DNA of 64,000 bases from Pseudochelatococcus contaminans. Lineage in GTDB: Bacteria; Pseudomonadota; Alphaproteobacteria; Rhizobiales; Beijerinckiaceae. The notes beneath the pieces are model-generated. The model ran no database searches, was not told where the DNA came from, and saw nothing but the letters and a program-made list of their open reading frames with translations. The stretch is from assembly GCF_014195635.1 (NCBI RefSeq), contig NZ_JACICC010000004.1, positions 1 through 64,000 of the forward strand, written 5' to 3'. The translations under genes and the position numbers were made by a program. This document shows positions 1 through 9,628 of the stretch, piece after piece; position 1 is the stretch's first letter, and each line of letters opens with the position of its first letter.

Positions 1-201
1 ACAAGCCGGCACTCGATGAAACAGGCTTCCGACCTCTCCCGTTCTCGGTCTGATCCCCCTACCGTATATCTGTGCCCCTTTAATGTTCAGGGGCCCGGAT
101 GCGGCTTCCGAAAAAACAGGGTTGGACACGGGGCAGGACAAGGCGGACTGACCGTTTGCAACTTTGGGGCTGCACGTATTCGGCCCGCCGTTGCGTTATC
201 G

Positions 202-3200
202 TCATGGGGTTGCGGAGCGGCGCAGGTCGAGCGTCATCGGGAATTCCGGATGCGTCGTCTCAGGCGGTGGCCAGAACAGGCCCGGCGTGTGGCCATGTGT
301 CTGAAAACGCGCCAGCCGCCGCGCCTCGGCTTCATTGCCGTTGACCGGGAATGTCTCGTAATTACGCCCCCCCGGATGCGACACATGATAGACGCAACCC
401 GCCAGCGCCCTGCCAGACCATGTATCGAAGATGTCGAACGTCAACGGTGCATCGACCGGGTGCTCGGGGTGCAGTGAGCGGGCAGGCTTCCACGCCTTGA
501 AACGTACGCCCGCAACCGCGACGCCATTTGTCCCGGTTCGAGACAGCGGCACGCGCCGTCCGTTACAGGTGACGATGTAGCGCTGCGTATCCGCCGCCTC
601 CAGCGTGACTTGCAGCCTTTCCGTCGAACTGTCGGCATAACGCACCGTGCCGCCGATGGCTCCGGTTTCTCCCAGCACATGCCACGGTTCAAGCGCCTGA
701 CGCAGTTCAAGCCGCATGCCTTCGCAGGCAATCTCGCCGCAGAAGGGAAACCGGAATTCGGCCTGCGCTTTATACCATTCTTCCCGAAGATTGAACCCAT
801 GTTGGCTAAGGTCTGCCAGCACGTCGCGGAAGTCCGCCCAGAGATAATGCGGCAGCATGAAGCGGTCATGCAGCGCTGTTCCCCAGCGCGTGCAGGAGCC
901 TTTCAGCGGATGATGCCACAGGCGCGCGATGATCGTGCGGATCAGCAATTGCTGGGCAAGGCTCATGCGCGGGTCAGGCGGCATCTCGAAGCCGCGGAAT
1001 TCGACAAGGCCCAACCGGCCTGTCGGGCCGTCCGGCGAATACAGCTTGTCGATGCAGATTTCGCTTCTGTGGGTGTTGCCGGTCACGTCGACCAGCAGGT
1101 TGCGCAGCAGCCTGTCCACGAGCCACGGCTTCGGCGGCGGGCCTGCATCGGGCGCGGGAATGCTGGCCAGCGCGATTTCCAGTTCGTACAGGCTGTCGTG
1201 CCGCCCTTCATCAATGCGCGGCGCTTGCGATGTGGGGCCTATGAACAGGCCAGAGAACAGATAGGACAAGGCAGGGTGGCGCTGCCAATAGAGAATAAGG
1301 CTTGCCAGCACGTCCGGCCGACGCAGAAACGGGCTGTCGAGTGGCGTCGCTCCGCCGACAACGACATGATTGCCGCCGCCGGTGCCGTTATGCCGCCCGT
1401 CGATCATGAACTTGTCCGCGCCAAGCCGCGTCTGCCGCGCTTCCTCGTAGATGCCCTGTGTGATGGTTACGCACTCATCCCATGACGCCGCCGGATGGAC
1501 GTTGACCTCGATAACGCCGGGGTCCGGCGCGACGCGGATGACGTTCAGCCGGGGATCATGGGGCGGCGCATAACCTTCGACGTGGATTGGCAGCCCGGTG
1601 CGTTCCGCCGCGACTTCCGCGGCCGCGATGAGTTCAAGGTAATCCTCCACGGCAGCCACCGGCGGAAGGAAGACGCACAGCCGGTTTCCGCGCGGCTCCA
1701 CGGATATGGCGGTGCGCACAACACCTTCGATCTGCGATATCTCCTGCTCCACGAGCGTCTGGCCGCCTTCCGCCGCCGCGATGTGCGCCACGGGTTGCTC
1801 TCTTGCTCGGCGTGCCGTCTCAACGTCACCCCCCGCGTCGGGCACATCACCGCCGGGCAAGGGGCCGCGCGGCTCCGTGGGGTCGGCGGGAATGATGTGA
1901 GGGTAATTCGCCTCGGGCACGAACGGCAAGGCACCGAGCGGCAGGCGATATCCCACGGGGCTGTCGCCCGGCATCAGAAAAAGATGCCCGCGCCGTGTCT
2001 GCCATTTTTCAGATACCCAGCCGGACGTCGCTTTGCCTTGCCAGTGTTGCACGGGCAGCACGAATCCTTTGGGGGATGTCAGGCCATTGCTGAAAACGGT
2101 GGCGATGCGGTGGCGTTCCTCTGGATCTTCCAGACGCGAGTTGGCCGGGGTCACGTTTTCAGGCAGTTGAGCCTCGCGCAACACCCACTCGGCAGGATCT
2201 TCATAGGCCGGGGCCACGAAATCCGCGTCCAAACCAAGCTGCTGCGCGAAGGTTGTCAGATATCGCTGCGCATCGTCCGGCGCGAGCGGGGTAGACGTTT
2301 GCGACGCCTCGTCGGTCGTCTCGGGGGCGATCAACCCGGCATCGCGCCAGAGGGGTCTGCCGTCGCGCCGCCAGTAGAGCGAGAAGGTCCAGCGCGGCAG
2401 GCTTTCGCCCGGATACCATTTTCCCTGCCCGTAGTGCAGCAGGCCGCCGGGCGCGAAACGGTCGCGAAGGCGGCGGATCAGCTTGTCGGCCAAGGCCCGT
2501 TTGGTCGGGCCGTTGGCGGCGCTGTTCCATTCATCGCTCTCGAAATCATCGATTGAGACGAACGTCGGCTCACCGCCCATGGTCAAGCGAACGTCCCCGG
2601 CTGCAAGGATCGCATCGACCCGTTTGCCCTCGGCATCGAGCGCCTGCCAGCTTTCCTCCGGGAAGGGCTTGGTAATGCGCGGATGCTCCGCCATGCGCAT
2701 GATATGCATGTCGAAGGTAAAATCGACCTCGGCATAACTGGCGCCGCCGCAAACAGGCGCGGCATTGCGATAATGGGGCGTGGCGGCAAGCGGAATATGG
2801 CTTTCGCCCGCCAGCAGGCCGGATGTCGGGTCCAGCCCGATCCAGCCAGCGCCGGGAATGTAGGCCTCCGCCCAGGCGTGCAGGTCCGTGAAGTCATGAT
2901 CGGTGCCAGCCGGCCCGTCGATGGCGATGAGGTCGGGCTTGAGCTGGATCAGGTATCCCGACACGAAGCGGGCGGCGATGCCCAGATGCCGCAGAACCTG
3001 CACCAGCAGCCAGCTTGAATCGCGGCATGAGCCGGTGCCGCGTTCCAGTGTTTCCTCCGGCGTTTGCACGCCAGGCTCCATACGGATCACGTAACCAACA
3101 TCCGCAGCGATGCGCTGGTTCAGCGACACCAGAAAATCAGTGGTGCGCATGCGCCCGCGCGCGATGGAGGCGAGGAAGGCTTGAAACCGTGGCCCTTCGG

Positions 3201-3564
3201 AATCGCGTGCCAGATAGATCGACAGATCCTGCTCTATCTCGGATGCATAGGCGAATGGCCAGAATTCCGCCGCCTCTTCGACGAAGAAATCGAACGGGTT
3301 GTAGACCGTCATATCCGCGACAAGATCGACCTCGATCAGCAACTCGCGCACCGGCTCGGGAAACACATACCGGGCCAGCCAGTTGCCATAGGCATCCTGC
3401 TGATGATTGACGAAATGAGGCTGCGGCGCGACCTTCAACGAATGCGAGATAATGCGTGTCCGGCTGTGCGGAGCAGGGCGCAGCCGAATGATCTGCGGCC
3501 CTAACGTGACCGGGCGGTCGTATCTGTAATGGGTTACATGGCGTATGGCAGCCTTGATGCTCAT
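202..3564 (-). CDS. Transglutaminase-like / DUF2126 protein (Anbu cassette)
   Basis: A 1120-residue protein joining an N-terminal transglutaminase-like domain (about residues 1-300) to a long DUF2126 region that fills the rest. The papain-type triad is visible as C180 ([10 protein letters not shown]), H229 (DLHAWAEAY) and D245 (GLDPTSG). I chose the ATG at 3564 because the family begins [18 protein letters not shown]; a longer reading frame upstream starts at a non-ATG codon and has no family sequence. It is the last gene of a minus-strand cassette with the Anbu peptidase, an alpha-E protein and an ATP-grasp ligase. Known: this neighbourhood recurs in proteobacteria and cyanobacteria. Inferred: amide-bond cleavage or transfer on a peptide made by the ligase; the true substrate is unknown. 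Confidence 0.9.
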   Translation of the reverse strand: MSIKAAIRHVTHYRYDRPVTLGPQIIRLRPAPHSRTRIISHSLKVAPQPHFVNHQQDAYGNWLARYVFPEPVRELLIEVDLVADMTVYNPFDFFVEEAAEFWPFAYASEIEQDLSIYLARDSEGPRFQAFLASIARGRMRTTDFLVSLNQRIAADVGYVIRMEPGVQTPEETLERGTGSCRDSSWLLVQVLRHLGIAARFVSGYLIQLKPDLIAIDGPAGTDHDFTDLHAWAEAYIPGAGWIGLDPTSGLLAGESHIPLAATPHYRNAAPVCGGASYAEVDFTFDMHIMRMAEHPRITKPFPEESWQALDAEGKRVDAILAAGDVRLTMGGEPTFVSIDDFESDEWNSAANGPTKRALADKLIRRLRDRFAPGGLLHYGQGKWYPGESLPRWTFSLYWRRDGRPLWRDAGLIAPETTDEASQTSTPLAPDDAQRYLTTFAQQLGLDADFVAPAYEDPAEWVLREAQLPENVTPANSRLEDPEERHRIATVFSNGLTSPKGFVLPVQHWQGKATSGWVSEKWQTRRGHLFLMPGDSPVGYRLPLGALPFVPEANYPHIIPADPTEPRGPLPGGDVPDAGGDVETARRAREQPVAHIAAAEGGQTLVEQEISQIEGVVRTAISVEPRGNRLCVFLPPVAAVEDYLELIAAAEVAAERTGLPIHVEGYAPPHDPRLNVIRVAPDPGVIEVNVHPAASWDECVTITQGIYEEARQTRLGADKFMIDGRHNGTGGGNHVVVGGATPLDSPFLRRPDVLASLILYWQRHPALSYLFSGLFIGPTSQAPRIDEGRHDSLYELEIALASIPAPDAGPPPKPWLVDRLLRNLLVDVTGNTHRSEICIDKLYSPDGPTGRLGLVEFRGFEMPPDPRMSLAQQLLIRTIIARLWHHPLKGSCTRWGTALHDRFMLPHYLWADFRDVLADLSQHGFNLREEWYKAQAEFRFPFCGEIACEGMRLELRQALEPWHVLGETGAIGGTVRYADSSTERLQVTLEAADTQRYIVTCNGRRVPLSRTGTNGVAVAGVRFKAWKPARSLHPEHPVDAPLTFDIFDTWSGRALAGCVYHVSHPGGRNYETFPVNGNEAEARRLARFQTHGHTPGLFWPPPETTHPEFPMTLDLRRSATP

Positions 3565-3644
3565 ACCGGGCCTCCAGTTCAAGGTCGACCGGGCGGGGAC
3601 ATATCCCGTCCGGCCATTCCACTGAAAAAGCAAGGTGCATGCCA

Positions 3645-3673
3645 GAATCCCGGCCGGCTGCTTGCCGGGATTC
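3645..3673. repeat. Intergenic hairpin between Anbu and DUF2126 genes
   Basis: A perfect 10-bp inverted repeat, GAATCCCGGC (3645-3654) and GCCGGGATTC (3664-3673), with a 9-base loop. On the minus strand it lies just after the Anbu stop codon and has no directly adjacent T-run, so it looks more like an mRNA-stabilising or partly terminating structure than a full terminator. Confidence 0.5.
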
Positions 3674-3677
3674 GGCT

Positions 3678-4415
3678 TTAGAAGTAGGGCGGATCCGGAA
3701 TGGCCTTATGGGCGGCTCGCAGCGCAGCCGACCAGCGTTCACTGAGATCGTGGAAATAATGGTCGTCAACCTCCACGCGAAAGCTGGTTTCCACTTTCAG
3801 TGCGCCGCGCCGCACCGTCACGAGATCCAGCGGCATGCCCACGCTGATGTTGGATCGCAATGTCGAGTCCATCGATATCAGGCCCAGCTTCAGCGCTTCA
3901 TGCAGACTGGTGTCGTAGGTGATGGAGCGGTCCAGTATCGGCTTGCCATACTTGTGTTCTCCAACCTGAAGGAACGGTGTTTCCGGCCCGCATTCGATGA
4001 AGTTGCCCGCGGAATAGACCATGAAAAGGCGCAGATCCTCGCCCGCGACCTGCCCGCCGAGAAGAAACGTAACATCTGCCGACACATTCGCCCGCGCCAG
4101 TGCATCTCCCTGTTCCTCAACGAGTTGCCGCGCCGCGCGGCCGATAAGCTGCGCCGCATGGAAGGTCGAGGTGACATCAAGCAGACGCTCCCGCTCTCCG
4201 GTTTGTTGATCGACGAGCCCCTCCTCCAGCAGGTTGATGACCGATTGCGATATGGACAGGTTGCCTGCCGTGGCAATTGTGAAGATCTTTTCTCCCGGAA
4301 CCGAGAACAGAAACAGTTTGCGGTAGGTCGAGATATTGTCGACCCCCGCGTTGGTGCGTGTGTCGGCGATGATCACCAGTCCATCTTTCACGCATATGCC
4401 TACACAATAAGTCAT
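3678..4415 (-). CDS. Anbu-type proteasome-like peptidase
   Basis: A 245-residue member of the proteasome/HslV (Ntn hydrolase) superfamily, in the Anbu branch. It starts [20 protein letters not shown]: removal of Met would expose T2, the expected N-terminal threonine nucleophile, and the following 'IADTRTNAG' matches the strand that carries the catalytic Asp. Length fits Anbu (about 240-250). The gene lies between the alpha-E gene and the transglutaminase/DUF2126 gene on the same strand with short gaps, the conserved Anbu order. Known: Anbu forms open, lock-washer-like assemblies without a cognate ATPase. Inferred: it trims a peptide handled by the ATP-grasp and transglutaminase neighbours. 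Confidence 0.92.
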   Translation of the reverse strand: MTYCVGICVKDGLVIIADTRTNAGVDNISTYRKLFLFSVPGEKIFTIATAGNLSISQSVINLLEEGLVDQQTGERERLLDVTSTFHAAQLIGRAARQLVEEQGDALARANVSADVTFLLGGQVAGEDLRLFMVYSAGNFIECGPETPFLQVGEHKYGKPILDRSITYDTSLHEALKLGLISMDSTLRSNISVGMPLDLVTVRRGALKVETSFRVEVDDHYFHDLSERWSAALRAAHKAIPDPPYF

Positions 4416-4469
4416 TCTGGTTTGCTCCGTCGTGATGCATTCTCAGCGGGTATGGGGCTGCTGCCGCCG

Positions 4470-5480
4470 TCAGGCATTCTGCGCTGCGTGCGGATAGGGG
4501 TCGTTCGGCCCGCTGGGAGCCGGACGTGCAGGAATCGTGGCGATCAGATATTGTTGCGCAATTCTGTCGCCGAGCTTGTTGTTGCGCCCGATGAACGCGG
4601 TGATGAACTCGTGCAGCCCTTCCTGGAAAAGGCGTTCAACGCAGTGCCCGCGCAACTCCGCGAATGTCTCCCGCGCGATCGTCTGCGCCTCGCCGGACTG
4701 GTCATAGGTATCTGCCAGCAGATCCAGATATTGCGTCAGCACGCCGTAGCAGCCGGTCAGCGACCGTGGCATCTGGCGGTTGAGGATGAGCAGATCCGCC
4801 ACGAGCCACGGTTTGATGCTTTCGCGATAAACCCAGTGATAAGCCGTCAGTGCCGAGACCTCGCGCAGGATGGTGCTCCACTGGAAGTAATCAAGGCTGC
4901 CGCCAACGGTTTCGCTTGGCGGAAGCAACAGGTGATACTTGACATCGAGGATGCGGGCAGTGTTATCGGCCCGCTCGATCGAGCCGCCGATGCGTGTAAA
5001 ATAAAACGCATCGTTGCGCAGCATCGTGCGATGCGCCGCACCCTCGAAGCTCTGTGCGACGTTCTTGACCCACGCGATGAACCGCGCGAACGCATCCCTG
5101 TCCATGTCTCGCCCGGTGCCGTTGCCCAGTTCGAGCCAGGCGTCGTTGATGACCTCCCACATCTCGCTGGTCAGCGCCGTACGCACAGCACGGGCGTTGT
5201 TGCGCGCGGTCATGAGACAATTGCTGATGGACGACGGGTTGGCCGGGTTGAAGGCAACGAAATCGCGCACGGTCCATTCGTCGACGCGGTCATAGAGCGT
5301 ACGAAAAAACTGCGCGCCGCCCGTTGAAGCGATTGCTCCATCCCACGCGCTTCCCTTGCCCGTATAGTTCGCGGGCAGGGATGAAAGTCTTATACATGCA
5401 TCGAGAATTCTGGCCTGGAAATCGGCGCGTTCCAGATATCGGGAACTCCAGTAAATGTTTTCTGCTGTTCTTGATAGCAT
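4470..5480 (-). CDS. Alpha-E domain protein (DUF403)
   Basis: A 336-residue all-helical alpha-E domain protein, starting MLSRTAENIYWSSRYLERAD, the typical family N-terminus. Conserved pieces include the IGGSIERADNTARILDVKYH stretch and the C-terminal GHCVERLFQEGLHEF stretch. No transmembrane segment or signal peptide is visible, so it should be cytoplasmic. It sits 86 bases downstream of the circularly permuted ATP-grasp gene and 54 bases upstream of the Anbu gene. The biochemical role of alpha-E proteins is not established; constant linkage with the ATP-grasp protein suggests it is an accessory subunit of that ligase. Confidence 0.92.
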   Translation of the reverse strand: MLSRTAENIYWSSRYLERADFQARILDACIRLSSLPANYTGKGSAWDGAIASTGGAQFFRTLYDRVDEWTVRDFVAFNPANPSSISNCLMTARNNARAVRTALTSEMWEVINDAWLELGNGTGRDMDRDAFARFIAWVKNVAQSFEGAAHRTMLRNDAFYFTRIGGSIERADNTARILDVKYHLLLPPSETVGGSLDYFQWSTILREVSALTAYHWVYRESIKPWLVADLLILNRQMPRSLTGCYGVLTQYLDLLADTYDQSGEAQTIARETFAELRGHCVERLFQEGLHEFITAFIGRNNKLGDRIAQQYLIATIPARPAPSGPNDPYPHAAQNA

Positions 5481-5566
5481 CGGCGCCCCCTTTGACGAAA
5501 AAACCTGTCCGGTACGGAGCTATGATTTTGTATCAGTGCTCATTTGCTCAACTTTATGCCGCTTTA

Positions 5567-6988
5567 TTAGTCATCGATGATCCAGGTATCTTTTGTTCCG
5601 CCGCCTTGGCTTGAATTGACGACAAGGGACGCTTCTTTGAGCGCAACGCGCGTCAGTCCGCCGGGCACCACCTGGATTCCATCCGCGCCGGACAGCACGA
5701 AGGGGCGCAGGTCGACATGGCGCGGGGCGATGCCGGACGATACGAATGTGGGACATGTCGACAGTGCCAGTGTCGGCTGGGCGATGAATTGTCCCGGCGC
5801 ATGTTTCAGCTTCCTGCGGAACTGGTCGACCTCCGCTTTCGTGGCCGCCGGCCCAACAAGCATGCCGTAGCCGCCCGACCCGTTCACCTCCTTCACGACC
5901 AGTTCGTGCAGATGCTCCAGCACGTAGGCCAGGGCTTCCGGCTCCCGGCACCGCCATGTCGGAACGTTCCCCAGCAATGGATCCTCGCCCGTAAAAAAGC
6001 GTATGATCTCCGGCATATAACTATAAATAGCCTTATCGTCCGCAATGCCGGTGCCGACAGCGTTCGTCAGTGTGACATTGCCGGCGAGATAAGCATCCAT
6101 CAGCCCCGGCACGCCCAGAACCGAATCTTCCTTGAAGGCGAGGGGGTCGAGGTACTCGTCGTCGATGCGCCTGTAAATCACGTCGACCCGGCGCAAACCC
6201 TGCGTCGTGCTCATATACACCACATCGTCGAGCACGATGAGATCGCGGCCTTCCACCAGTTCCACGCCGAGTTTGTCAGCCAGAAAAGAGTGCTCATAAA
6301 AAGCCGAATTGTACTGCCCCGGCGTCAGCAGCGCGATGGTCGGACTCGCCGGCGCTCCATTGGGCGCGACAGATTGCAACGTTGCCAGCAGCGCCTCGGG
6401 ATAATCTTCCACCGGCGCGATCCTGTGCGACGAGAACAGCTCCGGAAACAGCCGCATCATCGCTTCCCGGTTTTCAAGCATGTAGGACACGCCGGACGGT
6501 GTGCGGACGTTGTCTTCCAGCACATAGAAGCTGTCCTCATCCACGCGGACGATGTCGATGCCCGCGATATGGACGTAGAGATCATGCGGGACACTGCGCC
6601 CGGCCATTTTGCTTGAATAACCGGCGTTTTTGTAGATGAGTTCGGCCGGCACGATACCGGCGCGGATGCATTCGCCCGCGCCATAGACGTCCGCCAGAAA
6701 CATGTTCAGGGCGGTGACGCGCTGGCGCAACCCCTGTTCGAGCGTAGACCATTCCGTCCGTCGCAGAATGCGGGGAATGATGTCGAAAGGAATGATCCGT
6801 TCATTGGCCTCCGCCTCGCCATAGACGGAAAAGGTTATGCCGATACGCCTGAAGAACAGCTCGGCCTGGCTACGGCGAACGGCAAAATGTTCACGGGGCG
6901 TGGTTTCGAGCCAGTGCTGCAGGGACTCGTAAGGCGCTCTTGTGCTTCCCGCTCCGGGAGCACCATACATCTCGTCGAAAGCTACCAT
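5567..6988 (-). CDS. Circularly permuted type 2 ATP-grasp protein
   Basis: A 473-residue circularly permuted ATP-grasp protein (former DUF404/DUF407). Family signatures seen are DVYGAGECIRAGIVPAE, VLEDNVRTPSGVSYMLENR, VDVIYRRIDDEYLDPL and the C-terminal KEVNGSGGYGMLVGP, a glycine-rich nucleotide-binding segment. The ATG at 6988 is preceded by a purine-rich ribosome-binding site (complement of 6993-7000); an upstream alternative at 7036 lacks support. It is the first gene of the Anbu cassette, so the promoter should lie in 6989-7269. Known: the fold joins a carboxylate to an amine with ATP. Inferred: it makes or extends a small peptide acted on by the other three proteins. Confidence 0.92.
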   Translation of the reverse strand: MVAFDEMYGAPGAGSTRAPYESLQHWLETTPREHFAVRRSQAELFFRRIGITFSVYGEAEANERIIPFDIIPRILRRTEWSTLEQGLRQRVTALNMFLADVYGAGECIRAGIVPAELIYKNAGYSSKMAGRSVPHDLYVHIAGIDIVRVDEDSFYVLEDNVRTPSGVSYMLENREAMMRLFPELFSSHRIAPVEDYPEALLATLQSVAPNGAPASPTIALLTPGQYNSAFYEHSFLADKLGVELVEGRDLIVLDDVVYMSTTQGLRRVDVIYRRIDDEYLDPLAFKEDSVLGVPGLMDAYLAGNVTLTNAVGTGIADDKAIYSYMPEIIRFFTGEDPLLGNVPTWRCREPEALAYVLEHLHELVVKEVNGSGGYGMLVGPAATKAEVDQFRRKLKHAPGQFIAQPTLALSTCPTFVSSGIAPRHVDLRPFVLSGADGIQVVPGGLTRVALKEASLVVNSSQGGGTKDTWIIDD

Positions 6989-7269
6989 CGCATCCCTCCG
7001 TCGTGATTGTGCTTCTGTGCACGACAACAGGGACAAGCAAGAGCCGGGCCAGATGACGCATCCCGGGTCTTATCAAGATGGAAACGACCGTCATCATGGT
7101 GGATCCGCCGTCAAGCGCCCGGTCTGGCGCTGACGCTGGACCTGAACGACGCTATCGTCGTCATCAGTAACGCGTCTGACTAATTTATGGTTTCACGGAA
7201 ACAGAAAACGATTTGATAAACACCCTCTGCCGATTATTTGTCGCTTGATGAAATAACATCTCCCTGAAA

Positions 7270-8202
7270 TCAGGCTTCAGCTTTCTCGATGCTTTGCATT
7301 TCCTGAGACCACGCGGCAACCTCGGCCACAAGCCAGTGCCGGAATGCGACGACGGGTGGCAGGTCCGCCCTGTCATGCGGCGACAGAAGGTAATAAGATC
7401 GCGGGCTTCTGACGGGATGATCGAAAGCCACGACCAACTGGCCGCTTTCGATTTCCGATGTAATCAGGAATTGCGGCAGCAGCGCTATGCCCACCCCGGC
7501 GATACACGCCTGCGTCACGATGGAAAACTGCTCGAAACGCATGCCATGCATGGCCGGTGCCTCCACGCCGACGCTGCCGAACCAATGTTCCCATGCCTCG
7601 GGGCGCGATTCCAGATGCAGCAGCGGCAACCGCGCCAGATCGCCCGGTGCGGCAATCGGGTTATCGCGAAGAAATGCCGGGCTTGCCATCGGCGCCACGG
7701 TCTCGTGCATCAGGAAGGTCGTCTCCATCCCCGGCCATTCCGGTGAGCCGATCTGGATGGCGGTGTCGAAATCGTCGTGAGCAACATCGAAATGCCCGAT
7801 GCGCGTCGCGAAGTTAAGCGTCACCTCCGGGTGCTGCGTGATGAAGGATGGAATGCGCGGCATCAGCCAGCGCGTGCCGAAAGTCGGCAATATGGCGAGG
7901 TTCAGCGTTTGGCTTGCCTTGCCAGACATGGCCCGCAGCGAGGCAGCGCGGATCATCGCCAGCGCCTCCCTGATGGTGGTGGCATAGGCGGCGCCTTCTT
8001 TCGTCAGCACAACGCCCCGGCCCCTGCGCTCGAACAGCACAATGCCGAACTGCCCCTCAAGGGTCGCCATCTGCTTTGAAACAGCGCTTTGTGTCAGCGA
8101 CAGTTCTCGCGCCGCTTCGGAAAAGCTGCCCAGTCTCGCCACGGCTTCAAAAGCCGCCAGTGCCCCCATGGCGGGCAGCAGGCGACGTTGCATCGTACTC
8201 AT
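7270..8202 (-). CDS. LysR-family regulator (GcvA-like), probable glutarate regulator
   Basis: A 310-residue LysR-type regulator. The helix-turn-helix is clear near the N-terminus (FEAVARLGSFSEAARELSLT then QSAVSKQMATLE), followed by a periplasmic-binding-like effector domain of normal length. I use the ATG at 8202 (MSTMQRRLLPAMGALAAFEA); the longer frame to 8280 adds 26 residues unlike the family. It is divergent from gcdH, with 142 bases between the starts, which is the classic arrangement for a LysR protein controlling the neighbouring pathway. Inferred: it responds to glutarate, glutaryl-CoA or a lysine breakdown intermediate. Confidence 0.9.
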   Translation of the reverse strand: MSTMQRRLLPAMGALAAFEAVARLGSFSEAARELSLTQSAVSKQMATLEGQFGIVLFERRGRGVVLTKEGAAYATTIREALAMIRAASLRAMSGKASQTLNLAILPTFGTRWLMPRIPSFITQHPEVTLNFATRIGHFDVAHDDFDTAIQIGSPEWPGMETTFLMHETVAPMASPAFLRDNPIAAPGDLARLPLLHLESRPEAWEHWFGSVGVEAPAMHGMRFEQFSIVTQACIAGVGIALLPQFLITSEIESGQLVVAFDHPVRSPRSYYLLSPHDRADLPPVVAFRHWLVAEVAAWSQEMQSIEKAEA

Positions 8203-8344
8203 GACATATGAATATATCTCATGAGATCGGTGAGTAAACGTCGTTTGAGGCACATGCTGAATCCGTGCATATTGCGCCAATCAAGGGCGGAGCACGCTTG
8301 ACACCTGGCGCGCTACCGACACGCCGGATGGGGAGGAACATGCC

Positions 8345-9532
8345 GTGGCGGAATATAGCTCTTTTCAGTGGAACGACCCTTTTCTGCTTGATGCCCAATT
8401 GACGGAAGACGAGCGCATCATCCGCGATGCCGCAGCCGCCTTCGCCGCCGACAAGTTGGCGCCGCGCATTCAGGACGCATACCTGCATGAAACAACCGAC
8501 CCGGCCATCTTCCAGGAGATGGGGCAGGCGGGTCTGCTCGGCCCGACAGTGCCGGAGGAATACGGCGGCGCGGGTGCGAGCTATGTCGCTTACGGCCTTA
8601 TTGCCCGCGAGGTGGAGCGCATCGACAGCGGCTATCGCTCGATGATGAGCGTGCAGTCGTCGCTGGTCATGTATCCCATCTATGCCTACGGCTCTGAAGA
8701 GCAGCGGCACAAATATCTGCCCAAACTGGCCTCGGGCGAATGGATCGGCTGCTTCGGCCTCACCGAGCCGGATGCCGGTTCGGACCCCGGCGGGATGAAG
8801 ACGCGGGCGGAAAAAATCGACGGCGGCTATCGCCTCAATGGTTCCAAGACGTGGATCTCCAACTCGCCAATCGCTGACGTCTTCGTCGTATGGGCGAAAT
8901 CGGCAGCACACGATGGCCAGATTCGCGGTTTCGTGCTGGAGAAAGGCACAAAGGGCCTGTCCGCGCCCAAGATCGACGGCAAGCTCAGCCTGCGCGCGTC
9001 CATCACCGGCGAAATCGTGCTGGCGGATGTCGAAGTGGGTGAGGATGCGCTGCTGCCGAATGTCGCCGGTCTCAAGGGGCCGTTCGGTTGCCTCAACCGC
9101 GCGCGTTACGGCATCTCGTGGGGTGCGCTCGGTGCGGCCGAGGACTGCTGGTTCCGCGCGCGCACATATGGGCTGGACCGCAAGCAATTTGGCAAGCCGC
9201 TGGCCGGCACGCAGCTTTACCAGAAGAAGCTTGCCGATATGCAGACGGAAATCGCGCTAGGGCTTCAGGCCAGCCTGCGCGTTGGCCGGTTGATGGACGA
9301 GGGGTCATTCGCGCCCGAGATCATTTCCATCGTCAAGCGCAACAATTGCGGCAAAGCGCTGGATATCGCGCGGCAGGCCCGTGACATGCACGGCGGCAAC
9401 GGCATCCAGATCGAGTATCACGTCATGCGCCACGCGCAGAACCTTGAAACCGTGAACACCTATGAGGGCACGCACGATGTGCACGCGCTCATCCTCGGTC
9501 GTGCGCAAACGGGGTTGCAGGCTTTCTTCTAA
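8345..9532 (+). CDS. gcdH: Glutaryl-CoA dehydrogenase
   Basis: A 395-residue acyl-CoA dehydrogenase. It oxidises and decarboxylates glutaryl-CoA to crotonyl-CoA with FAD, late in lysine, hydroxylysine and tryptophan breakdown. Signatures: [20 protein letters not shown] (FAD/substrate region), and near the C-terminus [17 protein letters not shown], where E374 is the expected catalytic base, in the GCDH-specific context. It starts with GTG at 8345; the ATG at 8340 is out of frame. It is followed 96 bases later by a class III CoA-transferase gene on the same strand and is divergent from a LysR gene, so the two enzymes are likely an operon. Confidence 0.95.
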   Translation: MAEYSSFQWNDPFLLDAQLTEDERIIRDAAAAFAADKLAPRIQDAYLHETTDPAIFQEMGQAGLLGPTVPEEYGGAGASYVAYGLIAREVERIDSGYRSMMSVQSSLVMYPIYAYGSEEQRHKYLPKLASGEWIGCFGLTEPDAGSDPGGMKTRAEKIDGGYRLNGSKTWISNSPIADVFVVWAKSAAHDGQIRGFVLEKGTKGLSAPKIDGKLSLRASITGEIVLADVEVGEDALLPNVAGLKGPFGCLNRARYGISWGALGAAEDCWFRARTYGLDRKQFGKPLAGTQLYQKKLADMQTEIALGLQASLRVGRLMDEGSFAPEIISIVKRNNCGKALDIARQARDMHGGNGIQIEYHVMRHAQNLETVNTYEGTHDVHALILGRAQTGLQAFF

Positions 9533-9628
9533 GCCCATCCACGCCATTCGTTCGCTTCCCTCCACTGCGCCCGCGCCGGCTGTCCATCGGGCAATGTCGA
9601 TGCGGGCATTTTTTCAAGGTGTTCAGTG

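Noticed and set aside
1-201. Possible end of an upstream gene at the left edge
   Set aside because: The first 201 bases show no frame with recognisable protein sequence and no clear terminator; I see nothing to annotate.
1495-2556. Long plus-strand frames (610-1485, 1495-2556) inside the DUF2126 gene
   Set aside because: They mirror the coding strand of a recognised protein, have Arg/His/Gly-rich composition and no ribosome-binding site.
3639-5327. A 562-codon plus-strand frame across the Anbu and alpha-E genes
   Set aside because: It spans two genuine minus-strand genes and their gap, and the translation is unlike any protein family.
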